A DNA stretch of 64,000 bases from Streptomyces sp. F63 (GTDB taxonomy: Bacteria > Actinomycetota > Actinomycetes > Streptomycetales > Streptomycetaceae), in contig NZ_JAGPXX010000007.1 in NCBI RefSeq assembly GCF_018070345.1, positions 62,001-126,000 of the forward strand, read 5' to 3'. The position numbers were made by a program, and so were the translations under genes. This document shows, one piece after another, positions 7,691 through 17,821 of the stretch. Positions within the stretch are counted from its first letter, which is position 1; each line of letters begins with the position of its first letter. Below the pieces are notes generated by a model that searched no databases, was not told the DNA's origin, and worked only from the letters and a program-made list of their open reading frames with translations.

Positions 7691-8953
7691 CTAGGAACCG
7701 ACCCGGCGCTTGTTCCAGACGTCGAAGCCGACCGCCGCGAGCAGCACCAGGCCCTTGATGACCTGCTGGTAGTCCGAGCCGATGCCGACCAGGGACATAC
7801 CGTTGTTGAGCACGCCGAGCACCAGGCCGCCGATGATGGCGCCGAGGACGGTGCCGACGCCGCCGGTGGCCGAGGCACCGCCGATGAAGGCGGCGGCGAT
7901 GGCCTCCAGTTCGAAGTTGATACCGGCGTTGGGGGTGGCGGCGGTCAGCCGGGCCGCGTAGACGACCCCCGCCAGAGCCGCGAGGACCCCCATGTTCACG
8001 AAGACCAGGAAGGTGACGCGCTTGTCCTTGACGCCGGACAGCTTCGCCGCCGCCCGGTTGCCGCCGAGGGCGTAGACATGCCGGCCGATGATCGCGTTGC
8101 GCATCACGAAGCCGAGGGCCATCAGCAGGCCCACGAGGATCAGCAGCACGATCGGTGTGCCGTGGTAGCTGGCCAGGGTCAGCGTGAAGGCCACGACCGC
8201 CGCCACGAGGGCGGTGCACTTGGCGATGAAGAGCCCCATCGGGATGACGTCCAGCTCGTACCGCTCCTGCTGCCGCCGGTCGCTCCACTCCCGCCACAGC
8301 ACGAAGACGACCACGCCGAGACCGATCAGCAGTGTGGCGTTGTGGTAGTTGGTGTCCGGGCCCAGCTCCGGGATGAAGCCGCTGCCCAGGGCCTGGAAGC
8401 CGTCCGGGAAGGGCCGCAGGGTCCGGCCCTCCAGCATGATCTGGGTGGCACCGCGGAACAGCAGCATCCCGGCGAGGGTGACGATGAAGGACGGGATGCC
8501 GATATAGGCGATCCAGAAGCCCTGCCAGGCCCCGGCCGCGGCGCCGATGAGCAGGCACAGCACCAGCGCGAGCACCCACGGCACATCGTGCCTGATCATC
8601 ATCACGCCGGCGGCGGAGCCCACGAAGGCGGCCAGCGAGCCGACGGACAGATCGATGTGGCCCGCGATGATCACGATCATCATGCCGATGGCCAGAATGA
8701 GGATGTAGCTGTTCTGCTGGACCAGGTTGGTGACGTTCTGCGGCTTCAGCAGGATGCCGTCCGTCCACACCTGGAACAGCACGACGATCAGCGCCAGCGC
8801 GAGGAGCATCCCGTACTGCCGCATGTTGGCGCGCATGCCGCGGATCAGCGCCGCGCCCAGGCCGCTCCCGGCGCCGGGACCGGCTCCCGCGCCCGGCCCG
8901 GAGCCCGGGCCCGGCGCCGGTCCCTCGTCCTTGGTGGTGGTCGTGGTGCTCAT
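7691..8953 (-). CDS. Sugar ABC transporter permease (MmsB/GguB type)
   Basis: A 420-residue permease of the ribose/xylose/multiple-sugar group. After a Gly/Pro-rich cytoplasmic leader of about 40 residues come about ten hydrophobic segments, with the family signature [16 protein letters not shown], and near the C-terminus [20 protein letters not shown]. The ATG overlaps the ATPase stop by four bases (ATGA). As in the ChvE-GguAB system it would form the membrane channel with the two-domain ATPase and the lipoprotein encoded upstream. The Gly-Pro leader is an unusual extension. Confidence 0.9.
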   Translation of the reverse strand: MSTTTTTKDEGPAPGPGSGPGAGAGPGAGSGLGAALIRGMRANMRQYGMLLALALIVVLFQVWTDGILLKPQNVTNLVQQNSYILILAIGMMIVIIAGHIDLSVGSLAAFVGSAAGVMMIRHDVPWVLALVLCLLIGAAAGAWQGFWIAYIGIPSFIVTLAGMLLFRGATQIMLEGRTLRPFPDGFQALGSGFIPELGPDTNYHNATLLIGLGVVVFVLWREWSDRRQQERYELDVIPMGLFIAKCTALVAAVVAFTLTLASYHGTPIVLLILVGLLMALGFVMRNAIIGRHVYALGGNRAAAKLSGVKDKRVTFLVFVNMGVLAALAGVVYAARLTAATPNAGINFELEAIAAAFIGGASATGGVGTVLGAIIGGLVLGVLNNGMSLVGIGSDYQQVIKGLVLLAAVGFDVWNKRRVGS

Positions 8954-10569
8954 GGGGTCCGTTCCTTGTCCATGGTCATGTGCCGCATCAGCACTTCCTG
9001 GGTGGCCTCCGCCCGGGGGATCTCCCCGGTCAGCCGGCCGGCGGCCATCGTGTAGATCCGGTCGCACATCCCGAGCAGTTCCGGCAGCTCGGAGGAGATG
9101 AAGACCACGGCCTTGCCCTGTGCGGCGAGCTCGCCCACGACCGTGTAGATCTCGTACTTCGCCCCCACGTCGATGCCGCGGGTCGGTTCGTCGAGGATCA
9201 GCACCTCGGGGCCCGCGAAGATCCACTTGCTGAGGACGACCTTCTGCTGGTTGCCGCCGCTCAGCCGGTTCACGGTCTCGAACACCGTGGGGGTCTTGAT
9301 GTTCATCGATGTCCGGAACCGCTCGGCGACCCGGCTCTCCTCGTGCTCGCTGACGACACCGCGCCGGGCGACCTTCGGCAGCGAGGCGATGGAGATGTTG
9401 CGGGCCACGCCGTCGCCGAGGTTGAGCCCGTAGGTCTTGCGGTCCTCGGTGACGTAGGCGATGCCGTGCGCGACGGCCTCCGGCACGGTCCGCGTGGAGA
9501 TCTCCTTGCCGTGCAGGAGGACCCGGCCCGCCGCGTGCCGCCCGTAGCTGCGCCCGAAGACGCTCATGGCCAGCTCGGTGCGGCCCGCGCCCATCAGCCC
9601 GGCGATGCCGACGATCTCGCCGCGCCGCACTTCCAGCGACACCCCGTCGACCACTTTCCGCTGCTGGTCGATGGGGTGGTGCACGGTCCAGTCGGCGATT
9701 CGCAGGGCCGTCTCCCCGGCGCCGGGGCCCGTGTACGGGGTGCGTTCCGGGAAGCGGTGGTCCAGATCGCGGCCGACCATGCCGCGGATGATCCGCTCCT
9801 CGGAGACGGCCGGTTCCGCCTCGGGCGTCTCACGCACGGCGAGGGTCTCGATGGTCCGGCCGTCCCGCAGGATGGTCACGGAGTCGGCGACCCGCCGGAT
9901 CTCGTTGAGCTTGTGCGAGATGAGGATGCAGGAGATGCCCTGCGCCGTGAACTCCAGCAGCAGGTCGAGGAGTTTGGCGCTGTCCGCGTCGTTGAGGGCC
10001 GCGGTGGGCTCGTCGAGGATGAGGAGCTTCACCTCCTTGGCGAGCGCCTTGGCGATCTCCACCAGTTGCTGCTTGCCCACGCCGATGTCGGCGATCCGGG
10101 TGTGCGGCGAGTCGGTGAGCCCGACCCGCCGCAGCAGCCGGCGGGCGTGCCCCAGGGTGTCGTTCCAGTCGATCACCCCGCGGGTGGCGTGCTCGTTGCC
10201 GAGGAAGATGTTCTCCGCGATGGAGAGATAGGGGACGAGGGCGAGTTCCTGGTGGATGATGACGATCCCGCGCCGCTCGCTGGCCCGGATGTCCTTGAAG
10301 GCGCAGGGCTCGCCGCGGAAGACGATCTCGCCCTCGTAACTCCCGTGCGGGTGGACTCCGCTGAGGACCTTCATCAGGGTGGACTTCCCGGCGCCGTTCT
10401 CCCCGCAGACGGCGTGGATCTCCCCCTCCCGCACGGTGAGTTCGACGCCGGACAGGGCCTTGACACCCGGGAACGTCTTGGTGATGGAGCGCATCTCGAG
10501 GACGGGGTGCCCGGGCGGCGCCGCCCCCGGGCCGCCCGCCGTACCGGTGGCCGCTTTCATGACCGTCAC
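8950..10569 (-). CDS. Sugar ABC transporter ATP-binding protein, two ABC domains
   Basis: A 539-residue ATPase with two fused ABC modules, the form used by MmsA/XylG/GguA importers. Module 1 has Walker [13 protein letters not shown], the signature [10 protein letters not shown] and Walker [12 protein letters not shown]; module 2 has the degenerate P-loop [10 protein letters not shown], the signature LSGGNQQKV and [11 protein letters not shown]. It starts three bases after the binding-protein stop and overlaps the permease gene, so it belongs to one transcript. It energises uptake at the inner face of the membrane. Confidence 0.93.
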   Translation of the reverse strand: MTVMKAATGTAGGPGAAPPGHPVLEMRSITKTFPGVKALSGVELTVREGEIHAVCGENGAGKSTLMKVLSGVHPHGSYEGEIVFRGEPCAFKDIRASERRGIVIIHQELALVPYLSIAENIFLGNEHATRGVIDWNDTLGHARRLLRRVGLTDSPHTRIADIGVGKQQLVEIAKALAKEVKLLILDEPTAALNDADSAKLLDLLLEFTAQGISCILISHKLNEIRRVADSVTILRDGRTIETLAVRETPEAEPAVSEERIIRGMVGRDLDHRFPERTPYTGPGAGETALRIADWTVHHPIDQQRKVVDGVSLEVRRGEIVGIAGLMGAGRTELAMSVFGRSYGRHAAGRVLLHGKEISTRTVPEAVAHGIAYVTEDRKTYGLNLGDGVARNISIASLPKVARRGVVSEHEESRVAERFRTSMNIKTPTVFETVNRLSGGNQQKVVLSKWIFAGPEVLILDEPTRGIDVGAKYEIYTVVGELAAQGKAVVFISSELPELLGMCDRIYTMAAGRLTGEIPRAEATQEVLMRHMTMDKERTP

Positions 10570-10572
10570 CCC

Positions 10573-11682
10573 TTACTTGAGCTCGGAGGCTTTGTAGTAG
10601 CCCTCGTCGACGAGGAGCTGGGTGTTGGACTTGTCGATGCTCACCGGCTGGAGGAGATAGGCCGGCACGACCTTCTTGCCGTTGTCGTAGGTCTTGGTGT
10701 CGTTGACCTCCGGCTCACCGCCGGTCAGCATCGCGTGGCCCATCTGGACGGTGGCCTTGGCCAGCTTCCGGGTGTCCTTGTAGATGGTCTGGGTCTGCTC
10801 ACCCGCGATGATCGACTTCACGGAGGCCTTCTCGGCGTCCTGCCCGGTGATCACCGGGTACGGCTTGTCCTTGCTGCCGTAGCCCACGCTCTTGAGGGCG
10901 GAGAGGATGCCGATGGAGATCCCGTCGTACGGGGAGAGCACGGCGTCCAGCTCCGCCGAGGTGTACGACTTGCTCAGCAGGTCGTCCATCCGGCGCTGTG
11001 CCGTGCCGCCGTCCCAGCGGAGCGTGGTGATCTGGTTCAGCTTGGTCTGCTTCGACCGCACGACCAGCTTCTTGTCCTCGATGTACGGCTTCAGCACGCT
11101 CATCGCGCCGTTGAAGAAGAAGCGGGTGTTGTTGTCGTCGGGGGAGCCCGCGAACAGCTCGATGGTGAAGGGGCCCTTCTCGCCGCCCTCCTCCTTCAGC
11201 CCGAGCTTGTCGGCGATGTACGTGCCCTGCTGCACGCCGACCTTGAAGTTGTCGAACGTGGCGTAGTAGTCGACGTGTTCGGTGCCCATCAGCAGCCGGT
11301 CGTAGGCGATGACGGGGATGTTCGCCTCGGCCGCCCGGTCCAGCACATTGGTGAGCGCCGCGCTGTCGATCGCGGCGATGACGAGGAGGTCGTGCCCCTT
11401 GGCGATCATGTTCTCGATCTGGGCGACCTGCTCGTCCACGTCGTCGTTGCCGTACTGGAGGTCGGTCTTGTAGCCCTTGGCCCGGAACTGCTTGGCCATG
11501 TTCCGGCCGTCGGCTATCCAGCGCTCGGACGACTTGGTGGGCATGGCCAGGCCGATGGTGCCGCCCTTGGCGTCCTTCTTGCCGTCGTCGTCGACGCCGG
11601 TGGAGTCCTGGCCGCAGGCGCCGAGCGCGGAGGTGAGGAGAAGCGCCGCGGTCGCGGCGCCGAGACCTCTGGTGATGCGCAT
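10573..11682 (-). CDS. chvE: Sugar-binding lipoprotein of the ABC importer
   Basis: A 369-residue substrate-binding protein. A lipoprotein signal ends at LGAC, with Cys23 as the lipidation site. The sequence [18 protein letters not shown] and later [29 protein letters not shown] is characteristic of the ChvE/XylF group, which binds monosaccharides such as galactose, arabinose, xylose or fucose. The exact ligand cannot be read off. It leads the transporter part of the operon, 78 bases after the TIM-barrel-like gene. The gene symbol reflects the family, not a proven orthologue. Confidence 0.9.
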   Translation of the reverse strand: MRITRGLGAATAALLLTSALGACGQDSTGVDDDGKKDAKGGTIGLAMPTKSSERWIADGRNMAKQFRAKGYKTDLQYGNDDVDEQVAQIENMIAKGHDLLVIAAIDSAALTNVLDRAAEANIPVIAYDRLLMGTEHVDYYATFDNFKVGVQQGTYIADKLGLKEEGGEKGPFTIELFAGSPDDNNTRFFFNGAMSVLKPYIEDKKLVVRSKQTKLNQITTLRWDGGTAQRRMDDLLSKSYTSAELDAVLSPYDGISIGILSALKSVGYGSKDKPYPVITGQDAEKASVKSIIAGEQTQTIYKDTRKLAKATVQMGHAMLTGGEPEVNDTKTYDNGKKVVPAYLLQPVSIDKSNTQLLVDEGYYKASELK

Positions 11683-11760
11683 GGTGGTGGTTCCTTCCGT
11701 GGTGGGGCGGGTCGAGCGGGTGGATCGGGTGACGGGGACGGAGCGGTGGGGCAGGGGTGA

Positions 11761-12735
11761 TCAGGAGTCCGGGCCGGTGGGGAAGCGCCGCAGCGTCCCC
11801 GGGAGCCGCGAGCCGAGGGGTGACATGCCGCCGTCCGCCCCGTGCCGCGCCAGCAGGTCCAGGACGAGCCGGCCGCGGCGCACCCGCTCCCGCGCGGTGT
11901 CGAGGGTGACGTCGCGCATATGGGCCCCGTAGGGGTAGATGCCGGGCGCCTTGCTCAGCCCGAACTTGAGGTAGACGGGGGCGCCCCGGCGGATCAGCTC
12001 CCCGGTGTCGTACATCCGGACGTAGCCGCCGAGGTCGTCCGGCGCCTCGATGTAGAGGTCCATCGGCGCGCGGCCGGCCCGGCGGATCTCGGTGAGCTGG
12101 TCGAAGGAGAGATCCGACGGGATGTTGATGGAGTCGGCGCCGAGCCGCTCCCACACCGCGTACGAGGCCGGGTTGACCGGGCCGACGAGCGCCGAGACCT
12201 TGAAGGTGGTGTCCGCCGGCAGGCCGCCCCGCTCCCGCAGCCGGTGCAGCGTCCACAGCACGCCCTCGTCGGCGACGAGCAGGCAGCGCACGCCGAGCTC
12301 GGTGGCGCGGACGGCGTCCTCCACGCAGCCCGCGAGGCCGTCGTGGCCGCGGGCGCGCAGACCGCCGCCCCGGGAGTCGGTGCGGGTGGCGGCACCGATG
12401 TCCCAGGTGCCGCGCGGGCCGGTGAACAGGCAGAGCTCGATGTCCCGTTCGGCGCAGGCCCCGGCCATCTCGGTGATCTCGTCGTCGGTGAGCATCCATA
12501 TGCCGCTGCCCTGGCTGATGCGGTGGATCGGCACATCCAGCCGGGAGGACTCCTTGAGAACGGTCGCCAGCGCCTCGGGGCCCTCCACCGACGGCACCTC
12601 GGTGCGCCAGGTGCCGCCGTCGGGGAAGGAGTGCGGGGAGGCGTCGGCCGGGTCGTCGGCGGGCACGGGCTCGCCGATGAGGGCGAGGGCGGCCGAGCCG
12701 GGGCGGCGCGGCACGGGACGGGTGCTGTCGGACAC
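11761..12735 (-). CDS. TIM-barrel-like protein of unknown function in the sugar operon
   Basis: A 324-residue protein. The GTG at 12735 is chosen for its AGGAG site five bases upstream; 16 further codons upstream are possible. Alternating strand-helix segments (RDIELCLFTGPRGTWDIGA, ELGVRCLLVADEG, LGADSINIPSDLSFDQLTEI, PMDLYIEAPDDLGGYVRMYD, LKFGLSKAPGIYPYGAH) look like a TIM barrel distantly similar to U32-peptidase-like or sugar-isomerase-like proteins. I cannot assign a reaction. Its position between the dehydrogenase and the importer genes suggests a catabolic or substrate-processing step. Confidence 0.7.
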   Translation of the reverse strand: MSDSTRPVPRRPGSAALALIGEPVPADDPADASPHSFPDGGTWRTEVPSVEGPEALATVLKESSRLDVPIHRISQGSGIWMLTDDEITEMAGACAERDIELCLFTGPRGTWDIGAATRTDSRGGGLRARGHDGLAGCVEDAVRATELGVRCLLVADEGVLWTLHRLRERGGLPADTTFKVSALVGPVNPASYAVWERLGADSINIPSDLSFDQLTEIRRAGRAPMDLYIEAPDDLGGYVRMYDTGELIRRGAPVYLKFGLSKAPGIYPYGAHMRDVTLDTARERVRRGRLVLDLLARHGADGGMSPLGSRLPGTLRRFPTGPDS

Positions 12736-12951
12736 AGGACTCCTCTGTTCTGCATGACGAATGATGTTCGGGTGGTCGGGCACCCCTGGGCCGGGACACC
12801 GCCGGTGGGGAGCCGGGGTGCCGGGGACCGGCCGGAGGGCGTCCGGTGCGGAGACGGAAGGGGGACGGAGGGCGGAGAACAGGAACGGGAACGGGAACGG
12901 GAACCGGGCCGGCGACGGGGACGGGGCCCGGGCGCGGCGGCCGCCGCGCGC

Positions 12952-13971
12952 TCAGGGCCGCAGCAGCACCTTTCCGGCCGCCGGATCACCACCGCCGACC
13001 AGCGCGACGGCCTCGGCGTACTCCTCCCATGCCAACTCGTGGGTGATCAGCGGAGCCGGGTCCAGCAGCCCGCTCTCGAAAGCCCGCACGGCATACGCCC
13101 AGGCCGCGGGCGGGGCACCGAAGACCGTGCGCACGGTGATCTGGCGCATCGCCAGGCCGAGCGGGTTGATGCCCTCGGCGCCCGCCCCGGGCAGCCCGGT
13201 GAGCACCACCCGGCCGCCGCCCCGGGCCAGGGCGACCGCGCAGACCGCGCTGCGCGGCGCGCCCGCGGTCTCCACCACCAGGTCGTACCGGCCCGTGAGC
13301 GTGCCGAGCCCGTCCGGCGGGCGGACCTCGGTGGCGCCGAAGGGCACCGCCTGCTCGGCCCGGCTCGCGCGGGGCTCCACGACCAGCAGTTCGGCGGGGG
13401 AGGAAGCGGCCAGGAACTGCACGGCCAGCAGGCCGAGGGTTCCCGCGCCGACCACCGCGATCCGCTCGGCGGGCCGCGCCGCCGCCGTCAGCGCCGCGGC
13501 GGCGACCACGGCGGCCGGCTCCAGCAGCGCCGCGGCGCGCAGATCGGCGTCCGGGCCGAGGACGTGCAGCAGCCGGGCGGGCAGGGTGAGGGTGTCGGCG
13601 AAGGCGCCGGGCCGGGTGAAGCCCGTCTCGTCGTAGCCGCCGGTGCACAGGGAGGTCTCGCCGGCCCGGCAGCGTTCGCAGGTCTGGCAGTTGCGGAAGC
13701 CCTCGCCGACGGTCTTCCGGCCCACCAGCGCCGGGTCGACACCCTCGCCGACCGCCTCCACCGTCCCCGACCACTCGTGGCCGGGCGTGACGGGGTAGCG
13801 GACGTAGCCGGGCGCGCGCGTGCCGTCGTACAGCTCGCGGTCGCTGCCGCACACCCCGGCCGCGAACACCCGGACCAGGGCCTCGCCCGGGCCGGGCGGC
13901 ACCGGCTCCGCCGGGACGATCCGGTGCGCACCCGGCCGCTCCAGGAGGACGGCGCGCCCGCCGCCCGTCAC
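12952..13971 (-). CDS. Zinc-dependent medium-chain dehydrogenase
   Basis: A 339-residue MDR-superfamily dehydrogenase of the sorbitol/threonine dehydrogenase type. The catalytic zinc site is visible as GVCGSDRELYDG and GHEWSGTVEAVGEG, the structural zinc Cys set as CQTCERCRAGETSLC, and the Rossmann motif as VVGAGTLGLLAV. The GTG at 13971 overlaps the stop of the upstream dehydratase gene (GTGA), which fixes both the start and the operon link. It probably oxidises a sugar or sugar-acid intermediate with NAD(P). Confidence 0.9.
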   Translation of the reverse strand: MTGGGRAVLLERPGAHRIVPAEPVPPGPGEALVRVFAAGVCGSDRELYDGTRAPGYVRYPVTPGHEWSGTVEAVGEGVDPALVGRKTVGEGFRNCQTCERCRAGETSLCTGGYDETGFTRPGAFADTLTLPARLLHVLGPDADLRAAALLEPAAVVAAAALTAAARPAERIAVVGAGTLGLLAVQFLAASSPAELLVVEPRASRAEQAVPFGATEVRPPDGLGTLTGRYDLVVETAGAPRSAVCAVALARGGGRVVLTGLPGAGAEGINPLGLAMRQITVRTVFGAPPAAWAYAVRAFESGLLDPAPLITHELAWEEYAEAVALVGGGDPAAGKVLLRP

Positions 13972-15128
13972 GACCGGCCCCCGGTGGGATCGCGCTTCTC
14001 CCAGCCCTCGGCCCACAGGTCGAAGTGGGCGCGCTGCTGCGGGAACTCCGCCGCCGCGTCGGGGTCGAACTCGACGCCGAGGCCGGGTGCGTCGGAGAGG
14101 GTGAAGTAGCCGTCGACCACCTCGGGGGCGCCCTTCACCACCTTCTTGATCTCGGCGTCGGCGAAGTCGTTGAAGTGCTCAAGGATCTTGAAGTTGGGGG
14201 TGCAGCCGGCGAGCTGGAGGGAGGCGGCGGTGAGGACCGAGCCGCCCACGTTGTGCGGGGCGATCAGGACGTAGTGCGTCTCGGCGGTGGCGGCCAGCTT
14301 GCGAGTCTCCAGGATGCCGCCGATGTGCCCGACGTCGGGCTGGATGATGTCGGCGGCCTGTGACTCGAAGAGCTCGCGGAACTCGATGCGGTCGTGGATG
14401 CGCTCGCCGGTCGCGATCGGCAGCGTCGTCCGCCCGGCCACCTTGGCGAGCGCCTTGAGGTTCTCCGGCGGCACCGGCTCCTCCAGCCAGGACGGCCGGA
14501 ACCGCTCCAGCTCCTGCGCCAGCCGGGAGGCCGTCGCCGGGCTGAACCGCCCGTGCATCTCGACCAGCAGCTCGGCCTCCGGCCCGATGGCGTCCCGGAC
14601 GGCCTCGACGAGGGCGAGGGAGTGCAGGGTCTCGGTGTGGTCCAGTTCGAAGTGGCCGGTTCCGAACGGGTCCAGCTTCAGCGCCCGGTAGCCGCGGTCC
14701 ACGACCCGGCGGGCCGCCGCGTGGAAGGCCTCGGGGGTGCGCTCGACGGTGTACCAGCCGTTGGCGTAGGCCTTCACCCGGTCGGTGACCCGGCCGCCGA
14801 GGAGCTGCCAGACCGGCACGCCCAGGGCCTTGCCCTTGATGTCCCAGCAGGCCATTTCGACGCAGGCGATGCCGGACATGACGATCTCCCCGGCGCGTCC
14901 GTAGTCGCCGTACTTCATCCGGCGGACGAGGTCCTCGACCGCGAACGGATCGGCACCGGCGAGGTGGTTGGCCTCCGCCTCGCGGAGGTAGCCGACGAGC
15001 GCGTCGGTCCGGCCGAGCATCCGCGTCTCGCCGACGCCGGTGATGCCCTCATCGGTGTGGACGAGGACATAGGTCAGATTGCGCCACGGGGTGCCGACGA
15101 CGTGGGTGGTGATGCCGGTGATGCGCAA
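13968..15128 (-). CDS. Enolase-superfamily sugar-acid dehydratase (galactonate dehydratase-like)
   Basis: A 386-residue mandelate racemase/muconate lactonizing enzyme family member. The N-terminal capping domain (residues 1-120) precedes the barrel, whose catalytic KxD motif lies in ALKLDPFG and whose metal ligands lie in LLVEMHGRF, SWLEEPVPPEN and TGERIHDR; IAPHNVGG carries the catalytic His. This set matches D-galactonate dehydratase-like enzymes that turn an aldonic acid into a 2-keto-3-deoxy acid. It starts at TTG after GAAGGG and is the first gene of the leftward operon. The substrate is uncertain. Confidence 0.87.
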   Translation of the reverse strand: MRITGITTHVVGTPWRNLTYVLVHTDEGITGVGETRMLGRTDALVGYLREAEANHLAGADPFAVEDLVRRMKYGDYGRAGEIVMSGIACVEMACWDIKGKALGVPVWQLLGGRVTDRVKAYANGWYTVERTPEAFHAAARRVVDRGYRALKLDPFGTGHFELDHTETLHSLALVEAVRDAIGPEAELLVEMHGRFSPATASRLAQELERFRPSWLEEPVPPENLKALAKVAGRTTLPIATGERIHDRIEFRELFESQAADIIQPDVGHIGGILETRKLAATAETHYVLIAPHNVGGSVLTAASLQLAGCTPNFKILEHFNDFADAEIKKVVKGAPEVVDGYFTLSDAPGLGVEFDPDAAAEFPQQRAHFDLWAEGWEKRDPTGGRS

Positions 15129-15146
15129 GGCCGCTGCCCTTCCGGT

Positions 15147-15174
15147 GTTCGATATTTCGTCACACGTTCGAAAT
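15147..15174 (-). promoter_or_regulatory. Candidate operator of the sugar operon
   Basis: Just upstream of the first operon gene, GTTCGA occurs twice (15147-15152 and 15166-15171), and ATTTCG (15154-15159) is the exact reverse complement of CGAAAT (15169-15174) across nine bases. This is a locally AT-richer patch. Its position 19-46 bases before the TTG start fits a repressor site of the GntR, IclR or LacI kind. No regulator gene is adjacent. Confidence 0.45.
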
Positions 15175-15907
15175 CCTGGCGTGACGGTAATGACGTGCCG
15201 GGAGCAGTGTCAATGGTCGTGCACCCGCGTCCTTCCCCGAACCGGGTGACGGCACCCCGGCCCGGAGGAGAAGGGCCGGTTTGCGCGGCCGGTGGAGCCC
15301 GGCCCGAGGCCCGGCGGGTGCCGCTGCCGACGGGATCCGGCCAGAATCCGGCCAGGCCCCGGCCGGGGTGCCGCCGGTGGTTGCGGCGGGGGAACCGGAA
15401 GCGTGCCGGACCGGCGGGGCGCGGTGCCGGAGGAGCGGGACCGGGGCCGGCCGGCGCTCCGGCGGTCCCATGTCCCCTGTGGTGCAGGGCTGTTCGCGGA
15501 CCCTCCCCGCCGGGGAGACGTACACCCCCTCGGGCGGTCCCCGCCGGGAAGTGCGGGACCGCCCCCGAGGGTGAAGCTTCTCGTGATATCCGGCCCGGAC
15601 CGACGGTACGTCACCCCGGGGCCCCCGGCGCACGGTAGCTTTTCCCCGGGGCGCAGGCGCCGTGCCCCCGTGGCGGGTTCCCGGTCCTCCGATCGGGTCA
15701 GGGCGCCCGGCATCCGTACGTTCACGGCACGTCAACACAGTGTCCCTTTTGTAGAGGATCGCTCCCGATGATGTTTACTGTTGGTAATCTCGGGGCCTGG
15801 TGCGGAAGTGATCTCTGGGGCAGAATGTCAAGTGCTGTTCCGGACGAGAGCGGTACGGGCGCGAGGCCGCTGGGGAAGGCGCACCTCGTCCCACACTGGA
15901 GGTCCCG
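15175..15907. other. Long intergenic region with strong hairpin
   Basis: About 730 bases with no convincing gene between the divergent sugar operon and DUF3145. At 15527-15571 CCCTCGGGCGGTCCC can pair with GGGACCGCCCCCGAGGG, a stem of about 15 pairs with a two-base bulge, preceded by the smaller hairpin CTCCCCGCCGGGGAG at 15513-15517 and nearby bases. The last 150 bases are less GC-rich and should hold the DUF3145 promoter. A small RNA is possible but unproven. Confidence 0.45.
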
Positions 15908-16402
15908 GTGACGACACGTGGAGTTCTGTACGTCCACTCCGCCCCGCGGGCGCTCTGCCCGCATGTCGAGTGGGCGGTCGCGGGCGTCCTCGGCGTGCGC
16001 GTCAGCCTCGACTGGATCAGACAGCCGGCCGAACCCGGCACCTGGCGCGCGGAGTTCTCCTGGCAGGGGGAGCACGGCACCGCCTCCAAGCTCGCCTCCG
16101 CGCTCCGCGGCTGGCACCTGCTGCGCTTCGAGGTGACCTCGGAGCCCTGCGCCGGCGCCGAGGGCGAGCGCTACAGCTCCACCCCCGGGCTCGGCATCTT
16201 CCACGCCGTCACCGGCATCCACGGCGACATCCTGATCCCGGAGGACCGGCTGCGCGCGGCCCTGGCCCGCTCCCTCCGGGGTGAGACCGCCCTGGAGTCG
16301 GAGATCGCCAAGCTTCTCGGCAAGCCCTGGGACGACGAGCTCGAACCCTTCCGCTACGCCGGCGAGGGAGCCCCCGTCCGCTGGCTGCACCAGGTCGTCT
16401 GA
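15908..16402 (+). CDS. DUF3145 family protein
   Basis: A 164-residue actinobacterial protein of unknown function. The start MTTRGVLYVHSAPRALCPHVEWA and the internal FSWQGEHGTASKLASALRGWHLLRFEVT are typical of DUF3145, which is regularly found next to the fatty acid synthase genes in Streptomyces. The GTG is preceded by GGAGG. It is convergent with fabF and shares a strong hairpin terminator with it. No catalytic motif is evident. Confidence 0.88.
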   Translation: MTTRGVLYVHSAPRALCPHVEWAVAGVLGVRVSLDWIRQPAEPGTWRAEFSWQGEHGTASKLASALRGWHLLRFEVTSEPCAGAEGERYSSTPGLGIFHAVTGIHGDILIPEDRLRAALARSLRGETALESEIAKLLGKPWDDELEPFRYAGEGAPVRWLHQVV

Positions 16403-16430
16403 GGCCCGCGGAGGCCGCGCACCCGCACAA

Positions 16431-16469
16431 CGGAGGGGCCCGCCCGGATCGCCCGGGCGGGCCCCTCCG
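16431..16469. terminator. Bidirectional terminator between DUF3145 and fabF
   Basis: A 17-bp perfect stem (16431-16447 with 16453-16469) around the loop ATCGC. It lies 29 bases after the DUF3145 stop and 16 bases after the fabF stop, so it can end both convergent transcripts. Confidence 0.9.
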
Positions 16470-16484
16470 CGCTGCCGCGCCGCG

Positions 16485-17756
16485 TCAGACCGTCCGGAAG
16501 GCCAGGACGACGTTGTGGCCGCCGAAGCCGAAGGAGTTGTTCAGCGCCGCGATCGTGCCCTCGGGCAGCGGGCGGGCCTCGCCGCGCACGATGTCGGCGT
16601 CCACCTCGGGGTCGAGGTTCTCGATGTTGATGGTCGGCGGGGCCGTCCGGTGGTGCAGCGCCAGCACGGAGGCCACCGTCTCCACACCGCCCGCGCCGCC
16701 CAGCAGATGACCGGTCATCGACTTGGTGGCGGAGACCGCCATGTGGTCGACGTCGTCCCCGAAGACCTTCCGCAGTGCCTTGATCTCGGCGACGTCCCCC
16801 AGCGGGGTGGAGGTCGCGTGCGCGTTGATGTGCGCGACCTCGGAGGGCTTGAGGTCGGTGGAGTCCAGCAGGTTCCGCAGGGCGTCCGCGATGCCGCGGC
16901 CCTCCGGCTCCGGCTGGGTGATGTGGTGGCTGTCGGCCGAGATGCCCTGGCCGAGCACCTCGCAGTAGACCCTGGCGTTCCGCGCGGCGGCGTGCTCGGC
17001 CGACTCCAGGACGACGACGCCGGCGCCCTCGCCGAGCACGAAGCCGTTGCGGCCCGCGTCGTACGGGCGGGAGGCGCCCTCCGGGTCCTCGTTGCTCTTC
17101 GACATCGCCATCATGTTGCCGAAGGCGGCGATGGGCAGCGGGTGGATGGCGGCCTCGGTGCCGCCCGCGACGACCACGTCGGCACGGCCGGTGCGGATCA
17201 TCTCGACCGCGTAGCCGATGGCCTCGGCGCCGGAGGCGCAGGCGCTGACCGGGGTGTGCACGCCGGCGCGGGCGCCCACCTCCAGGCCCACGTTGGCCGA
17301 CGGGCTGTTCGGCATGAGCATGGGCACGGTGTGCGGGGAGACACGGCGTACGCCCTTCTCCTTGAGCACGTCGTACTGGTCGAGCAGGGTGGTGACGCCG
17401 CCGATGCCGGAGGCGACGACCGCGCCCAGCCGCTCCGGGCGGACGGCGCCGGCGTTCTCCTCCGAGCCGGCCGCGCCGGTGAAGCCCGCGTCGGCCCACG
17501 CCTCACGGGCGGCGATCAGTGCGAACTGGGCCGAGCGGTCCAGCTTGCGCGCCACCGGCCGGGGCAGGATCTCGGAGGGGTCCACGGCCGCCGAGGCGGC
17601 GATGCGGACGGGGAGGTCGGCGAAGCGCTCGCCCTCCAGGGCCGCCACACCGGACCGTCCCGCGAGCAGGCCTTCCCACGTCGAAGCGCTGTCGCCACCC
17701 AGCGGTGTGGTTGCTCCGATACCGGTGACGACCACGGTGCGATTGGTCGAGTTCAC
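16485..17756 (-). CDS. fabF: 3-oxoacyl-ACP synthase II
   Basis: A 423-residue condensing enzyme that extends acyl-ACP with malonyl-ACP. The Cys-His-His triad is visible: Cys173 in VSACASGAEAIG, one His in INAHATSTPLGD and the other in KSMTGHLLGGAGG. The GTG at 17756 (MNSTNRTVVVTGIGATTPLG) is preferred over the in-frame upstream start because homologues begin there and GGAG precedes it. It is the last gene of the leftward fab cluster, 65 bases after acpP. Confidence 0.95.
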   Translation of the reverse strand: MNSTNRTVVVTGIGATTPLGGDSASTWEGLLAGRSGVAALEGERFADLPVRIAASAAVDPSEILPRPVARKLDRSAQFALIAAREAWADAGFTGAAGSEENAGAVRPERLGAVVASGIGGVTTLLDQYDVLKEKGVRRVSPHTVPMLMPNSPSANVGLEVGARAGVHTPVSACASGAEAIGYAVEMIRTGRADVVVAGGTEAAIHPLPIAAFGNMMAMSKSNEDPEGASRPYDAGRNGFVLGEGAGVVVLESAEHAAARNARVYCEVLGQGISADSHHITQPEPEGRGIADALRNLLDSTDLKPSEVAHINAHATSTPLGDVAEIKALRKVFGDDVDHMAVSATKSMTGHLLGGAGGVETVASVLALHHRTAPPTINIENLDPEVDADIVRGEARPLPEGTIAALNNSFGFGGHNVVLAFRTV

Positions 17757-17821
17757 AGGAATGTTCTCCACGAGTAGAGGGGTGCGGACCGCCACCGCCG
17801 GGGTGGCGACGAACGCTCGGC

